Source: Strix aluco (lineage: Eukaryota > Chordata > Aves > Strigiformes > Strigidae). From it: DNA of 64,000 nucleotides. Made by a program: the position numbers and the translations under genes. Location: positions 19,222,180 through 19,286,179 of the forward strand of contig NC_133932.1 in the NCBI RefSeq assembly GCF_031877795.1, given 5' to 3'. The notes beneath the pieces were generated by a model. It was not told the origin of the DNA, ran no database searches, and saw only the letters and a list, made by a program, of their open reading frames with translations. This document shows positions 23,931-53,175 of this stretch, one piece after another; within the stretch, counting starts at the first letter, position 1, and every line of letters starts with the position of its first letter.

Positions 23931-25884
23931 GTCACAAGCAGCGTTAAGCACTGGTGCCTCAGGCCTACAGTTCTTGACAAAGGCCTGTGGAGTTTGACAA
24001 GTTCCTGGACCAAACTCTTATCTTAAATAATTTCAGGACGTGTCTAACATATGCTGTATAGCATTGTAGGCTCAATATCAGATGGCAAAAAAAGGGAACC
24101 TGTGCCAGCTGTAACTGCTGTAACTCTTCACAGCTGAGAAAAAGAATGGGAGAAAAGGGGCAGGGCAAGAAGTCAAGGGTATGTTTTTTCTGTTGTATTC
24201 TTAATGACTTTGCCAATTGTTATGACAAACTGCTAGAAAAAATGCCTATAATTAGAATGTGGCTAGGAACTGTTGTCAAAGAATGTCTGCTTAGGCTTTT
24301 GGGTTTAAAAGTGAAGCCCTACAAGTATCTTCTAAGTGCTTTCATTTTCTCCTTTTTCATTTTAAGAGTACCTGCAAGGTTTGGTGGTTTTTGGGGTTTT
24401 TTTGGACCTTACTGTCTAGAATATATCGATAAGGCTCTTGATTGGACTAGAACGTAATGTGTTTTGGAAGAGGGTTTTGTCAGGTTAACTTGATAATAAG
24501 CAGTAAGCCTTAATCTGCTTTCAGAATTGTATGTATATTAAAAAAGGAGTGGGACATAAAGGGAGTTAGAAGAAAAATCATGATTTTTTTTTTTCTTTGG
24601 GGGAATTGCTGTAACTAACGGTGGGCTTGTTTACTCTGGTGACAACTATGTGTAGCTGTTACACAAATAGCCACTCAGATCACTACCAGTCTTGAATGAA
24701 GGTGCACTAGATAAAGCTTTAAAAAGGTTCGGTATTAAAAAAGAAAAAATCATACTGTAAACAAAGGTGGTGGCTTACATGACTTTATTAAATTCAAAGA
24801 TTTTAAAATTATTTCTATTAAAATGCTGTTAATCATCATTTTGTATTCAGTTAGCGAAGAAGTGAGACCAAGCACTTGTAATAGACATTTTTTTCCTCTT
24901 CTTCCTCCTGCCATAATTTTCTGGGGTAATTAAGATTGCAATCCAAGTTGCCCAGTGCTGTGTGGGGGTTTTTTTTATTAAGAGAAAAACCAGCCTTCAC
25001 CACTCCACAAAATTCCTCTGGCATTAATTTAAATGCTTTACTAGTGAATGGATCACAAATTTTTCAGCTGTGTGATTGCTGAAATTATTCTTGGTGGAAT
25101 TCACTCAGGATAGACGAGGGTTATCCTCTTTGCAAGGTATGTTCAGCCAGGTACCGCAAGGGAACGCGTGATGTAAGCTCCTTGAATATGCTGCTGCCAG
25201 GTAACTTCAGTCAGTGTCTGGGCAGGAGTAGGAGTTTGGCATCTACCTGACATGTGGGTGAATGTTATGGTGTCTGGCTTCATGTCTCTTAGATCTATTA
25301 AAATCAGTTTCTATTTGTAGTGAATGAGTTCCTAATTTATACATGTTAATAACGGCAACGCCTGTTGCAATTAGAGTTTGAATTGAATTGACAGAGGGTG
25401 CTTTATTTACTTCAGGGTTCAGTAAATTCCATAGCAGGTGCTGAAGAAGGGAAATACTGTTTTGCTTTGTCATCTGAATTATGAAAACTGACTGGACTAC
25501 TGATGATTTGAAGTAAAATGTAATGGTCTTCCTCTTTTTCGGTTTGGAAGGTAAGGAGGCTTCGCAGTTGTGCTCCTATTTGGGCTGCTCAGAACAATGG
25601 CAGTATTGCTGCGCAGTGACTGAAGGACACTGCATTATATGGACAGGGCTATAAACAGCCAATCTACTTTTGTATCGAGGCCTCTTCGCTATAATCAGCT
25701 TATACTCCGTTTGCTTAGTATACCAAGCAAACCTGCTGTGACAGGGTTTGTACAGTGTCATATTCACACTGTCTTCTAAAAGTTTAACGACTGCTTCGCC
25801 ACATGCCCGCCTACGGTGCTAGCGCTGCCGTACACGTAATGGTTTTCCAAAAGCTATTTCCTTCTCTGATTTTCTGAACAACAG
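23931..25884 (+). other. ARL6: Presumed ARL6 5' intron
   Basis: AT-rich sequence between the CpG island and the first coding exon, taken as the intron after a 5' non-coding exon. It ends at the acceptor gattttctgaacaacag. A small CpG cluster lies at 25787-25840. I see no coding sequence. Confidence 0.6.
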
Positions 25885-25912
25885 GTGATCCCTGTGTTTT
25901 TGAGCTGGAATT
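25885..25912 (+). other. ARL6: ARL6 5'UTR segment in the first coding exon
   Basis: These are the 28 bases between the acceptor and the start codon. An in-frame TGA at 25901-25903, three codons before the ATG, fixes the start. The ATG context is good (A at -3, G at +4). Confidence 0.75.
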
Positions 25913-40889
<14,977 letters not shown>

Positions 40890-41545
40890 GAAATAAATAA
40901 AAGATGTATGGCGTTCTTTTACAAACTTTGTCAGTAGGTGTACAAGTTCCTTGGAAAGGAAGAATGATTTAAAGAAAATGAACCGTTCAGCTAAAATGTA
41001 CTGTGTTGACTTGTTTTCTTTTAGTATCTCTTCCAGGAAAACTGAATGTAGGCAACATAGCACCTCAGGTATACACATTGATGAATTAAATTGAATCTTG
41101 TGACTGGAGAGCACATTTTTTTAAAAGTTTTGTGCTAACAATAGACATCTGCATTCATTTCAGTTTTAGGTGATAATTAGCCATCAGTAAATGCCCCTCT
41201 TTTTTTGGGGGGGACACCTTTTGACCAAATGGAAATATTTATTTTCCTGAGAAAGAATAATCACTTCCTGAAATACAGCTGCATGAGATACCTAAAATGT
41301 GTAGGTATTTCTGCAATTTTTTTATTGTAAAGTTTGATGTTGGGTTTTTAGTAACCATCTACAATAGGCTTCTAGGGGAATATTTTGATTTAAGATACAA
41401 GTATTCAAATGTTCAGTGTATTTGTTATAGATGGTTGCAGATGTTTTTAAGGAACTGCTTTTAATGAAATGTTATGAATTGTTTTTGTGATATGCCATGG
41501 TTATATTTGCATTCCCATCAATAAAACTTTAAATATACAACATGC
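40890..41545 (+). other. ARL6: ARL6 3'UTR
   Basis: Untranslated sequence from the stop to just past AATAAA at 41520-41525. Further AATAAA copies downstream (near 41670, 41732 and 41898) could give longer 3' ends. Confidence 0.65.
41520..41525 (+). terminator. ARL6: ARL6 polyadenylation signal (AATAAA)
   Basis: Canonical hexamer about 630 bases after the stop, in the context catcAATAAAactttaaa. Additional AATAAA hexamers within the next 400 bases may serve as distal sites. Confidence 0.6.
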
Positions 41546-44500
41546 CATGGTTTGGTTTTTCTAACTTAAATATGTTCATTGATGGTCTTCACATCTTAGA
41601 GATTTTTGGTGTTCTGTTAGTTTTATTTGGAATTTGTCCGTTTTCCAATGGAAATAGCACTGTATGCTGTAATAAAATGGTGTCTCCTTTGCAAAGCTTT
41701 TTTTTTAACTGCATATATTTGTTACACTTTCTAATAAACTGGGCTGCTCTTCCAGATATTTAAGGAGCATATGGTTGAAAGTTATATTTTGGAACATAGT
41801 TAAGGGACAGTTCACTAGTTCACTGGATCAGTAATATGAAACATGTCTTTTACTTCTGTTGTGTATAAAAACTGTTTTACTTTCAAGAATAATTTTTAAT
41901 AAACTTTCTGATTTCAGAGGTGTACCATAGGTAACAAATTAAGCCAACGCTAAGAACTTTATTTTTGTCATGCCACCTCTTCCCTTGTCCGAGAAACAAG
42001 CAGCCTGGCACTGGAAATGATGAAGACTATATTTAACTGAGTGATTAGCTGCTTCCTCTGGGAGATGTAATATGTGGGTATTGCAAAAGCAACACCCCCC
42101 ACACACACACACATTAGCGTATAATATACACAAATGTTCTGTAAGCACGCCTTCTAGGGCTCACTTAATAGCAGAATATTTGGAGCAAAGGGACCTTCCT
42201 GAAAGGGTAGAAGACTTTCATGTACTTTCAGTTATTATTAAACAGTTAATTAACTCCCCTGCTTTGCTAGAGGGAAGTAATCACTACTGTAAAAAAATCT
42301 TTCTTACAGGATGCTGTAATTCTGACAGTTCAGTTTGTCATGAAAGTGTTTATCTTTCATGTCTCTTTCTGTGACACCATTGGCCTTCTGTCAACTGTGA
42401 ATCTAAATATCTATACAAAATCAAATACAAAGGAAGAAAGATCATGTAATTCTGAGATGTTTTTCTAACTCTGAATTGTGGGGCAGATAATTTTCCGGTT
42501 TACTTTGCACTGGATAATACGGTAACAAAAATAATACTTGTTGGAAACATCTTTTGCTGAGTATTGTAATTATTTTGGTTCACATATATGGCTTATTCAA
42601 ATGAAAAAAATTAATTTTAAGTTGGTGATTTTTTTCTCCTGCCAAAGACAATTTAAGTTCTTACATAAAAATCTATCTGTGATTCTGACTTTCTTGAATA
42701 ATCTGGCTTTCTGATTATTTCTCTTTGGACTTACACCCCACACAGTTATGTGCACTAAGCACACTGCCCTCCTATATATTTATGAATTTCCTTAAAATAT
42801 GCCTGGTAATGCTTACGACTATAGCATTTTCAGCTGATGTGGGGCAGTTGTTCTCACCTACAAAGTGTTGCTTTCTACATCTCTTCTTCACCATTCCCCA
42901 TATTACCACATCAGTGGCTAACGTCAGTGTCTGCAGTGCCTTCCTGGAGACAACTAAGCAGTGCAGCTGAGCTGTTATGTCTAGCCTTTCACAGCAGCTT
43001 ATCTTTCTTATTAGTAAATAAAAAAACTCAAGCATATTACAGTTAGAGGGCTGAGATTAAAAGATGGATCCATTACATTTACAGCCTAACACTTAGAACT
43101 GCACTGGCTGAACAGAAGATGGCCCAGGAGTTTTCAGGCTGCCCAGACTCTCAATTTACCAGCAAGTAGCTACAGGTTAAACACATGAAGTTCCCATGGA
43201 CTCATGTCCTGAGTACCAGAGGCAAGGCTAGAAAAAAATAGGATTCACACATTTACCCAATAGCCCTGATTTGGTTTCAGTGCTTCTGTAGAACAGCCAT
43301 GCAACCCTCTGTCTCAGAAAGCAGCTAATCTCTTGGAAGCTCTTAGCTCGAAAATAACATCTTGTTAGTAATTAAGAAATAAAATTCACATTGATTCAAA
43401 GCATTTGTCCTTAAAAGCAAACATTTCTTATGCCAAGAAATACAGTTTAATCTTAAAAGTTTGTTGGTTTGGGGTTTTTTTCAAGTTTTACTTGTTTGGG
43501 AAATCACTCTCTTTATGATTAATTTCTGTCATCCCTTTCTTTAATTCTTTCTGGCCTACCTTATTTCTGTTTCACAGAAATCTTTATAAGTCTTGCTCCT
43601 AAACCTTCTGGTCTGCTCCTTTTGCTGAGCACTCTGCTAGTGAAACTTTGCAGCTCCCTTCCCTGTTGGGTTTTTTTTTTGAGAAACAAAATAGATAATG
43701 AGAGAAGGTCACAGAAGACTGGAATAAAAAAGCATAAAAGGGGACTACTGAGAAAAGGCTTCAACTCTCCTCTTTCAGAAAGGTCAGGAGAGTTTGCTTT
43801 GAAAGGTTAACTTGACACACCCTGATCTTTTTTTATTATTATTGCACAGCCCATATTTGACCGCTTAAATTGTAAAATGCACTGTTACTATGCAAAAGTA
43901 ATACTATGTGTACTAGCTAATTAGAATTCAGGACTTACAATGCTGTCTCAAAACAAATGCCAAGTGTTTTTAGTAATATTCTGTAACCTTACTTTCGTTC
44001 TGAGGCTCTGTAGCTCCTGTCACAGTAAGTTACATCATGAAAGCATCTGTGTTGGTGTGAACCAGCACTTTATAATTAATTTACCAGTGTTCAGTCAGTT
44101 GGATTGCTACTTAATTGGCTGAATATTTCTAGCCATATGAAGTTCTTGTTCTCAGAAGTACAGCGCGTATGTGATAACATACTGTTCTCTTTCAGTGGAT
44201 ATCAGGATCTCACCATGCGAATCAGCCATGTTAATGATAGAATGAAACCCACTCCCACTACCCTTTTTCAAAATCAATCCTTAAAATGAAAGCTAGGCTG
44301 TTAATGTCTCTTGTCTACCCTTAAATGATCTTATGTTTTAAAAATTGTTTATCAGGAGATGAAATTAATTGTATTCCAATCATATCACCCGGGCACCAAC
44401 TGACAAGGGAGTGTAAGTCATTTCTCTGTGATTCAAGGGTCACCTTTGAAGATCAGATTAACTTGTTTAGTAAAAGAAGTGTAAATTTAAAAACTTCATG

Positions 44501-47500
44501 TTAGGCAGTCATTTTAAAAACAACTTTGCCTTTGGAGATCAGTAAGTAGATTGTAGGCCTAGCAAGATAGTTATTGGACCAAATTTAGTTTGCTGAAGAG
44601 TTGCTTAACAGTTCTTAGTAAAGGGAAGAAAAGACAGTAAGGAAAGGATGTAAGAAATCACGGAAATTGGGATGTGTGTAAGAAGTTTGGGCTGAAATAG
44701 AGTCATGCTTATGCTAACGAATATTGAAGAAACTCAAGCCTTGAGGCTCAATGATGTAATCATAATAAATGATTGAAGTGGATGATTGGCAATACAGGCT
44801 CCCTAGTAAGGAGAGCAGCCCCATCAAACTGCTTTTGTAGAGCAAGACATCTGGGGCTGAGGACCTGATGCCCCCAGTCTGTGTATTTCTGAATTTCCTC
44901 CAGCCTGGATCCTTTCTGGCCCTCCAGACTGAGTGCCTCTTAGTTGTTGGAGCATGTTGGGTGCACTCTGAACTTCCCAGTGGCGTTTCATCGAAAAGGA
45001 ATTCAGTTTGTGTACTCCCAGCCTACTTGGTGATGTAAACAGAAGTTAGTGAGGATGATCTTTAAAGTACCCTCATGAGCTGAGCTAATGCACTGGTAGG
45101 CATACCTGTACAAGCTTAAGAGGGAAACATTCCCAAAGTTTTAAAACCGTGGAGTTGAAACCCTGTAAAAGAATACCAAAACTGGGCAAAAGGTCTCCAG
45201 ATGCCAAGGTTCCCCAGGAATAATTTCAGTGAAATATCTAGAAAAATACAGGTTTGTACTATGGTCCTGTCAGAACTGGGAACATTTATTCCACTAATAA
45301 AGGATATAACCATTAGACAGGGATTAAGTTGATAACACCCAATTTAGAGGAAATGGCATAATGGGAGTTGTGAAAAATAAGCAGTCATGAATAAAAAGAG
45401 GAGTTACTGGCTCTCAGGCATCATTGCTGCTCCTGGCATTGTCTGTATTTATGATCACACAGGTTTAAAGGTGTTACTAGGGAAAAACTTTGCAAGGCTT
45501 TTTGACTTAAAATCTCCCTCTGAAAGTAAGTCTCTGAATGTTTTAATCTTATTTATTAGCATAGGAAAGAAGCATCTAAAAATTGATATAACAAGTAACA
45601 AATGGATTCAATGAACCAGAAAGTGTATGTTGTTTTCAGTGATAACAATACTCTTAAGACTTTTTTCATCTTTTATTATAATAACAATGGATTACATGGA
45701 AGCAACTTGGTCCCAATTTAACGTCTTTGTCTGTGACGTGATTTTGTTGGCCAGTAGTTACATCCTTGCTTTAGAGGAGTAAGAATGAATGAAAGGTTTC
45801 TTCTCAAGGGTAGAATGTTTCTGCTGGGAAGGGTGATGCTTTTCTCTTGTAATATTTTTTTCCCCTCTTTTGTTAAAGGATCTTTTCCATTCTTAAGGTC
45901 GGTTTCAAAGGGAAAGTGTTTCTCTGTTTTGAGGTGCCTAGAACCCCTGGATAATTGTCTGGTTTTGAAGTCCTCTGTTGAGGTTTAAATTAAGAGCAAG
46001 TTAATGCTCTAAAAAAATTTTGGCAGCGGTTTCAAAGCAGGCTGAATTGATCTATTAGAAAGTATTGCTGCATATTGCAATTAAGGCTTGAGCCTTACTA
46101 TTTCTTTAATTGGTACCATTAAAATAAGAACAATAAATTTTATCTTGCAAAACAATTGTAGAATAGCCACTTCAGTGCTGACTTATCAATATTAGCGTAT
46201 GTACAGACCTTTTGTGTTGTAGCATTACAGTTTCTGACAATTGAGACACATATCCAAAATGAACTAGTTTAGGTTGTAGGAATATTTCTGAGTACCAAAT
46301 TTCCTTTTCACCCATTTCATAACTGTTAAATTACTACTTAGTTTACCGTCTACTCTGATATGTCGTGCAGTGATTCAAAAAAGGATAAAAAAACCCTTTT
46401 GTGGGTAATAAGTATCATGCTTTCCTTGAGGTGTGTGTTCTGTCATCGTGTCAGGTAATGCATTTTAATAACTAAGTCCTTGATTTATGCAGGATACAAA
46501 ATACCGAAGGGCTTTCTTCAAGGCTGTGGCAATGCCTAAGTTGTTAAGTGAAAGACAGTTGATCTGATGATGGCATCATACTAAATAGGAGCACTTCATT
46601 CAGTTCCTAATATAAAGAAGAGTTTACAGCTTTATTCAGGGAATTGACTTAATGAAGAGATAACATGAACCTTTCTTTTCAGCAGCAGTTCAGCACACCC
46701 TGAACAAAATTTGGAAGAACTGCTGTACGACTGATATTTATGAGCTACAGTAAATGGATCCTATAAAATGCTATCTTCCATTGTAGGGAAACCCCTTTAG
46801 TCTTATTACTCATATTTTATTGGACTAAAGCTGTACATTACATACAGAAAATATTTCTGAAGAACAACATCAGATAAAAAGACCAAGTTTCAGGGTTATA
46901 TCCCCATTAGCCATGCATTTTCCTTCGCTGAAAAAGCTTTTCTTCTCTGACTTCAATAGCTGAATGCTAGAGTGAGGAAAGATATGAATTATTCAGAATT
47001 TTTTTTCTTGGGTATTAAGAGAAATCTTGTTTCCCCTACTAAAAGTTCTGTTGTGTTGGGCTTAAAAAAAAAAAAGGGGGGGGTGTCAATTCTGTTGTTA
47101 CTTATCCGGCTAACTAGTTACAGTCTGATTAACAGTCACTTGCATTCTTACAAACTTGGGCTTTAGTATTTCTTCCTTACCCTTTTTCTGTGTGCTATAC
47201 ATACAGTTTACTGTTATGTGAAACTTGTATGCCAAGAATTAGACTCTGTTTTTCTGTTTGTTCTGTAATAAGATTGAAGTATTTTCTGCCTGTTTGGAAT
47301 AACTTATGGATATAATTTGTATACATAAGAAAATGTCTCTTTTTTGTGTTCTTTTTTCTGTTTTTAATTTCTTTCTGGAAGCTTAAATGGAGAAGAAAAT
47401 AAGTTGTTCCATGAAACCAGATGGGATTCTGCAACATTTGCAGCCAAAAGCTTTTATGATCCTGTTTGGCTCAAATCTGTAAGAATTCTGCTTGTTAGAG

Positions 47501-50500
47501 ACTGGTGTACTTACAGTCATTTTTACATACAGAATATTTTGCAGCGTATTTCTCCGGACACTGAAAATTATTCTTCCTTTTGGAATATACTAATACATGT
47601 GCTTGCTATGAATGTGGTAAGGTCTTACTTTTTTTGTTTTTTATATATATTCTAATTTTCAAGCATTTTGAATAATGTTTTATAAAGGGTTCAGATCACT
47701 GGGTTAAAAAGTATTCTGTGTTGTGAAATCCAGCAGGATAGACAAAGGGGTGGAACTGGTGCGTCTCTGACAGTGTTTTGCAGCCTTGGGATCCAGGGAC
47801 TAGCTTTAAGAAACCTTTGGAAGGTAACTAAAAAAGTCAAGTCTGCTGTCTAGAGGCTTAAGTTTACTGTACATAGGCTTGCACCACAATTCAGAGCTGC
47901 TTAGTAATCTGCAAATTGAAAAATGTACTTTTATATACATGCATGGAAATGGGGTAAACCTTTAGAATATTAGTAATTTCATTTAATAATTGGAAGTGTG
48001 TGTAGATTTGTACAGAAAGGAGTAAATTCATTTTTTAACTACAAATCTGATATTCAAAAGATATTCTTCTTGTACAAGTTGCTGGTTATGTATTTCATGG
48101 ATTTCCTTTATCTGCATGTAAGACACCTCTTTTTGAAAGCTCTTGCATTCTTCTGGACACTAGATTACTTGTACTGCTTTTTACCATACATACAATATAT
48201 GTTAGAAGTTGGATGAAATTAGCTTACTGAAGCACTTTGTTTAACCATAATTTTTTTTCCGTAGGGGTGGTGGTGAATATACAGATTGGTTTAGCAAGGA
48301 AGCAGAACCCAGAATAGGATGGTTTTACAGAGACCTCGTTATATGAAATGCAGATTTTCTTGAGCTCCAGTTAGGGTAGTGTGGTTTGCAGTGATTAGCA
48401 TTGGTAAGAGCACAAGGGAGTTTCATCTTTGTATTCACACGAGTGTAATTGATATGAGGTGCTATCAAAAATGTCTTGAAACTCTTCCAGACAAGCTGTG
48501 CTAATCAGCTGAAAGTTATCAATTCTGTTGGAATTTTTAACAGAAAAGGACCTCATCTAGAGTAGTTAGGTGCATGCCTGCCACTGTAGTATGAGGCTTC
48601 TGAATGCTTTTTGCTCCATGCCCAGGTGCAGCACAAGTCTATTTTAAAAGAGGTTCTGTAGGTGTGTTGGTCATTTTTTATTTGTTCTTTTAGTTTTTCT
48701 TTTTAGCACTTCTGCTACTGGGTAAATGTGTCACAAATTATAGTGTGGAAAACAAATAGAAGAGGCCTTCCAGAAAGTTGATTTAAAGATTTTTAATTAC
48801 TATACTGAACTTTGGCCATAGGTGGCACAGTGTGTAAGTTTTCTCCAAAATAATAAAGAACACAGTTAGGGCTCTCAGTAATTACAGTTATTTCCAGCTG
48901 TCTTCTCCAGACACAAAGGCATTTGAACAATAGCAGCTGACCATGTTGCGCTCTTTAAAGCGATTTTCAGTAAATCGAATGGAGGAACTGTGTGTTCACG
49001 GTTAAAGGATGAGGATTGCTGGGATCTGCGCGGGGCATGCTTTACAGCAGAAGGTCATAGCTGGATAGAAAATACGTCCTAGAAATCCTTGCTAACATGT
49101 TTCATCTGTGTAATAACATATCCAAGACCCAGATCTTCAATTCTGTTGTTCTCCTTCATTGTAGAATAAGCCTAGATTAGAGATTTTCAAGTCAATCAGT
49201 ATTTGTTTCAACATCTGGACAACTAACATTGTGAAAAATGGCTAGGAAATATTACATGTGATGACTCCATTATGTGCATCTATTTATTCTGTTAGGTCTC
49301 CTGACACCTGTTAGAAACCTTGCCATAATATATTATATATTGGAAAGGAAAAAGATAGGTAAGGAAATATTAAGGAAATTAAAATACTATTGCTATTTGT
49401 GCCACATCTACCTGTAGACACGTTCTGAAAGAGCCTGGAAATAGGATTACCTATTAACAAGAAAAAGTAGCCAAGATATACAAAATATTTTTATAAATAA
49501 ATACTTTAGACACGTATGAAACAGAAAACTGAACTGTCCTTTTGTTTAGCAGGGTTGTACATCAAAAGGTAGACTGTTTCTTATTGTAGCAGCCCAACAA
49601 TGCAAACAGTCTGAGGGTTTTTTTCATTTAATAGTTGTGCTAAAAAGTGCTTGCAGGGAAAATGTTTAGTTTGGTTGTTTTAAGACTGTATTTTTTCCCT
49701 AGTTATGACTTTAATGTATTGGAAAAGTTCTAAAACTGGGTGCGAGAGGAGGGCTCTTCATAATCTTGCTTTCCTTTTTGGATCCAAACAAAACAAAAGA
49801 TTTGACTCAAGATTTTAAAGACCCGTAAAAAGGAGGAAATTCAGCAAGCACAATTAAAATTTTACCATCTGCTCATTTTAAGGCAGCAAGGAGAAGGGGG
49901 AGATTTACCTTGTGCACAACTATTATAATCTGAATTGCAGCAGAAAATCAGTGAATATGGAATAGACGCAGCACCCTCCTCTCTCTCATTCGAGATACTG
50001 ATTCAAGTGAAACTCTGGGCAGGATGAGATTAAAAAAAAAAATGTATTCAGAGCCTCAGCTTGATGTTTCCCTCTTCTGTGCCATTGTATCCGTCTGCAA
50101 CTGTTTTAATGGTTTCTCGCTGCCTTTGGTGATGCCATATTACCTCGTATGGGCCACATGTGAGTACTCTAATCTGAGGGGGAAAGGAACCTGTTTCCCC
50201 CATCTGTTTTGGCTTGCATGTGTTGGTGCTGCTGTTAATAATGACAGCTGTGTTAATATGCGAGGCCACCTGCCACATACTGCATCTTTGGGTAAAAGCC
50301 TAACTTTTCTCCCTTCATGGAAGGTGTAGATCTAAAGCAGGGTTCCTGTTGGCAACTCTGCTGGCGGTTCACGTTTTATTATTTTAAATGTGTCAAAATT
50401 ATTTACTCTTAAATCATGTGGTACTCAATTACTGAAGGGTCTGGAAAAAGAGAGGGATTATCTAACCTGGGCTATGTTCATCTTTGATATAGTTTCACTA

Positions 50501-52689
50501 CTTTGATTAGATACTACTTATGTGCCTCCAGTACAACTGTCATTTGGTATGTTTCTGTATTAGATGCTGTGAAGAAAGAAGAAACAGATTTGGGCACAAA
50601 ATGTTACTGTTTGGGATTAGCATTTCTGATTAGGTTGGCTCTTTGTTCTTGGACGAGCACAGCCCTGGTAATGCCTCATGCTGCACTGGGATGCCCCTCC
50701 AGGCGCCTCGCTGGTAGAGTGTGGACAGATTTTGGATGCAGCTAGGTGTTTTGACTGCCTCTGTCTCTGCGTGCAAACCACTCACCATATTATACTTAAG
50801 TACATCCTGAGGTGGTTATGAGGATTAATTAATGCTTAAATCCTTTGAAGATACCGGATGCTTTATAAATGCTAATTATTTTATTCATGCTTGCTACAGT
50901 TTAGGGATTAGACCTTAAGCAATAGGTAGGGAAACTGTGAGATGTACACAGCAAAGAAGAATTAAAAGTAATAAACAGTCACTGAGAGCCTGAGCCTCCC
51001 TGCAGCCTGTTTGTGCAGTCCCAATAAATTGCCACTCTTCTAATTTGGTTTTGGAGCCTTAATTACTGTTATTTTGAATGTCAGAGGGAGTGTCTCCTCT
51101 ATAATGTTCCATAGGCGCTGCTGTTACATTTTGTAGTTTTAACCCTGATTTGCCATCTCCCTGGGAATCGGCAGCTATGTGTAGCTACTCTCAAAATGTG
51201 CTTTCTTTTTTCTCTATACTGTTCTGGAATGAAACATTTTATGGTTTTGTGCTACGTTTGGGGCATCTGTATCGCTGAGAGAGAATGGTCTGCTCCTTGC
51301 CTGGACACTGAGAATTAGACAGGACCTTGTGGTGTAGTAAGTATTGGTCCCCTGAATAAGTTTTGTGACTGGTAATTATACCATGATAAAGCTACATTTT
51401 GTAACCTGTGAAACAACCAGCTAGTCCCAACTCAGACTGACCGGTAAAGATTTTAAGTATATGTCCAATATTCACCTGTGTCTGTGTTTTTAAAATCCAC
51501 ATCAAAGCTCGATGAGACCTGGGCAATACGAAGGGGAGCTGCCTGTGCATTTCTTAAAGATTTTGCTCATAGCTGAGGCAGTGGAGATTTGACAGAAAAG
51601 TAGCCAGTAATTTCCAGGCTGTTTTATTGCAACTGCTCTGCAGATGGGCCTAGAGTACCAGCTTCATATCCACCCCAAGTTGCAGCCACGGCAGGCTGAT
51701 ACCATGGCTCAGCGGTAAAGAATACAGGCAAAGAGGCATTTGGTATAGAGGGGATGGATTGAGGTGAACGAATGGAAAAAAAGTCTTAGAGAAAAGAGGT
51801 GAGCACGGGCACTGAGAGACTGTGGAGTCTCCATCCTTGGAGATAATCCAAAAGCCGTCTGGACATGGTCCTGGGCAGCCTGCTCTAGGTGGCCCGGCTC
51901 CAACAGGGGGCTTGGACCAGGTGACCTGCCAAGATCCCCGACAACCTCAGCCACTCTGTGATTCTGTGAGATGGCACAGTGCAAAAAGGAGCAGTTAAAA
52001 AGGTGTGAGGTGCAGGCAGTCACAAAGAATGGCAGAGATGCTCATCCAGATGAGAAAGTGTGGTTTTTAATTTAAAATCCTAAATCAAGGTTAGTCTATT
52101 TTACCAGTAATCCACACTCAGTGAATCATTAAGGTTTTGTGCATCACCTCCATCTATAAAACGAGGATAATATTTGTCACCGGGTTGTTGCAATGGCAAG
52201 GTCATCTCTGTTGGTAGGGATAGTTTGATGTTAACTCAAGGAAGGCTGCAGTTCTCAGAAGGAGAAAAATTAAGGTTTTGGTATTTAAAAAACCCAAACT
52301 CTTTTCTAGCAAGAAATCTTTTCGAAAGGCCAGAGACTCCTGTTCCTCCAAGTCACTCATCTTCATCAGCAGGAACAGCCTGAACTTATCCCAAAGCGAT
52401 GGAGGGAGGACTACTGCTGCTGTGTGCCTTTATTTGATGGAAATATTTTACCGTGCTGGCTTAACAGGCATCTATGTTTCGTGGCAGCCAGACGGTGCCC
52501 AGCCCAGGACAGGCCAGTTAGTGACTTTGCATTAACAAACGTGTCGCATCTCAAAGTTGGCACAAGTTAAAAACAGGAGGCTAGCGTTGGTGTTTGCAGT
52601 CAGGCAGGAGTAGAAACTCTCAAGGCTGTCTGTAAGAAAAAGGACAGAGTTAATTTTCACTTCTGATCTTTTCTCTTTGTTCACCCTAA
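41546..52689. other. ARL6-CRYBG3 intergenic spacer
   Basis: This is 11 kb without a supportable exon. It contains a short CA repeat at 42094-42111 and a CR1 3' fragment at 51816-51968. The 101-codon frame at 50024-50329 has no recognisable domain or splice context. Part of the spacer near 50940-51240 looks enhancer-like but this is not demonstrated. Confidence 0.6.
51816..51968 (+). repeat. CR1 LINE 3'-end fragment, sense strand
   Basis: The strings gtggagtctccatccttgga, ggcagcctgctctaggtggc, caggtgacctgc and a terminus of tgtgattctgtg are the conserved end of CR1 ORF2 and its 3'UTR with octamer tail. It encodes a remnant of the VESPSLE motif. It is a truncated and diverged copy of about 150 bp, from a subfamily different from the 21731-22408 copy. 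Confidence 0.9.
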
Positions 52690-53175
52690 TTACGCCCCAT
52701 TAACTTAACCAAACACCCCAGAACCCCCCCCAACGCCCCTCCTCGGGAGGCGGCGGCAGGCTGCCTGGGCCGGGACTTCCCTCGCTTCCCTCCCGCCGCC
52801 CTGCGCGCCCCGCCGGGCAGACACTGCCCCCCCGGCCCGGCCGCAGGCGGCGGAGCCGCTCCTCGACCCGCCCGCCGCACGGGAGGCCGCGGCACGGAGA
52901 GCGGTGAAACGCCTTTCCCTTCCCCAGCCTGCCCCCTCCCCTGCCCCGGCCTTCCCCCAGCCCCAGCCGGGCCCGGCCTCCCGCCTCCCCGGGCGCAGCT
53001 TTCGCCCTTCCCGCCCTCCGCCAGCCCCGGGCCGGGCCGGGCCGCCCCGCCGGCGAGCAGGGGGCAGGCGGAGCGGCGGCCCCGCCCCCGCCGGGGGAGG
53101 AGGGAACAGGGAGGTGTTCGCCGCCACCTCCCGCCGTCGTGGGGACTCGGTGCCGGGCGGCAGTTGGCGGCACCT

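Noticed and set aside
50024-50329. 101-codon open frame upstream of CRYBG3
   Set aside because: It starts next to an A-rich stretch, has no domain, has a competing frame on the other strand, and has no convincing splice or promoter context.
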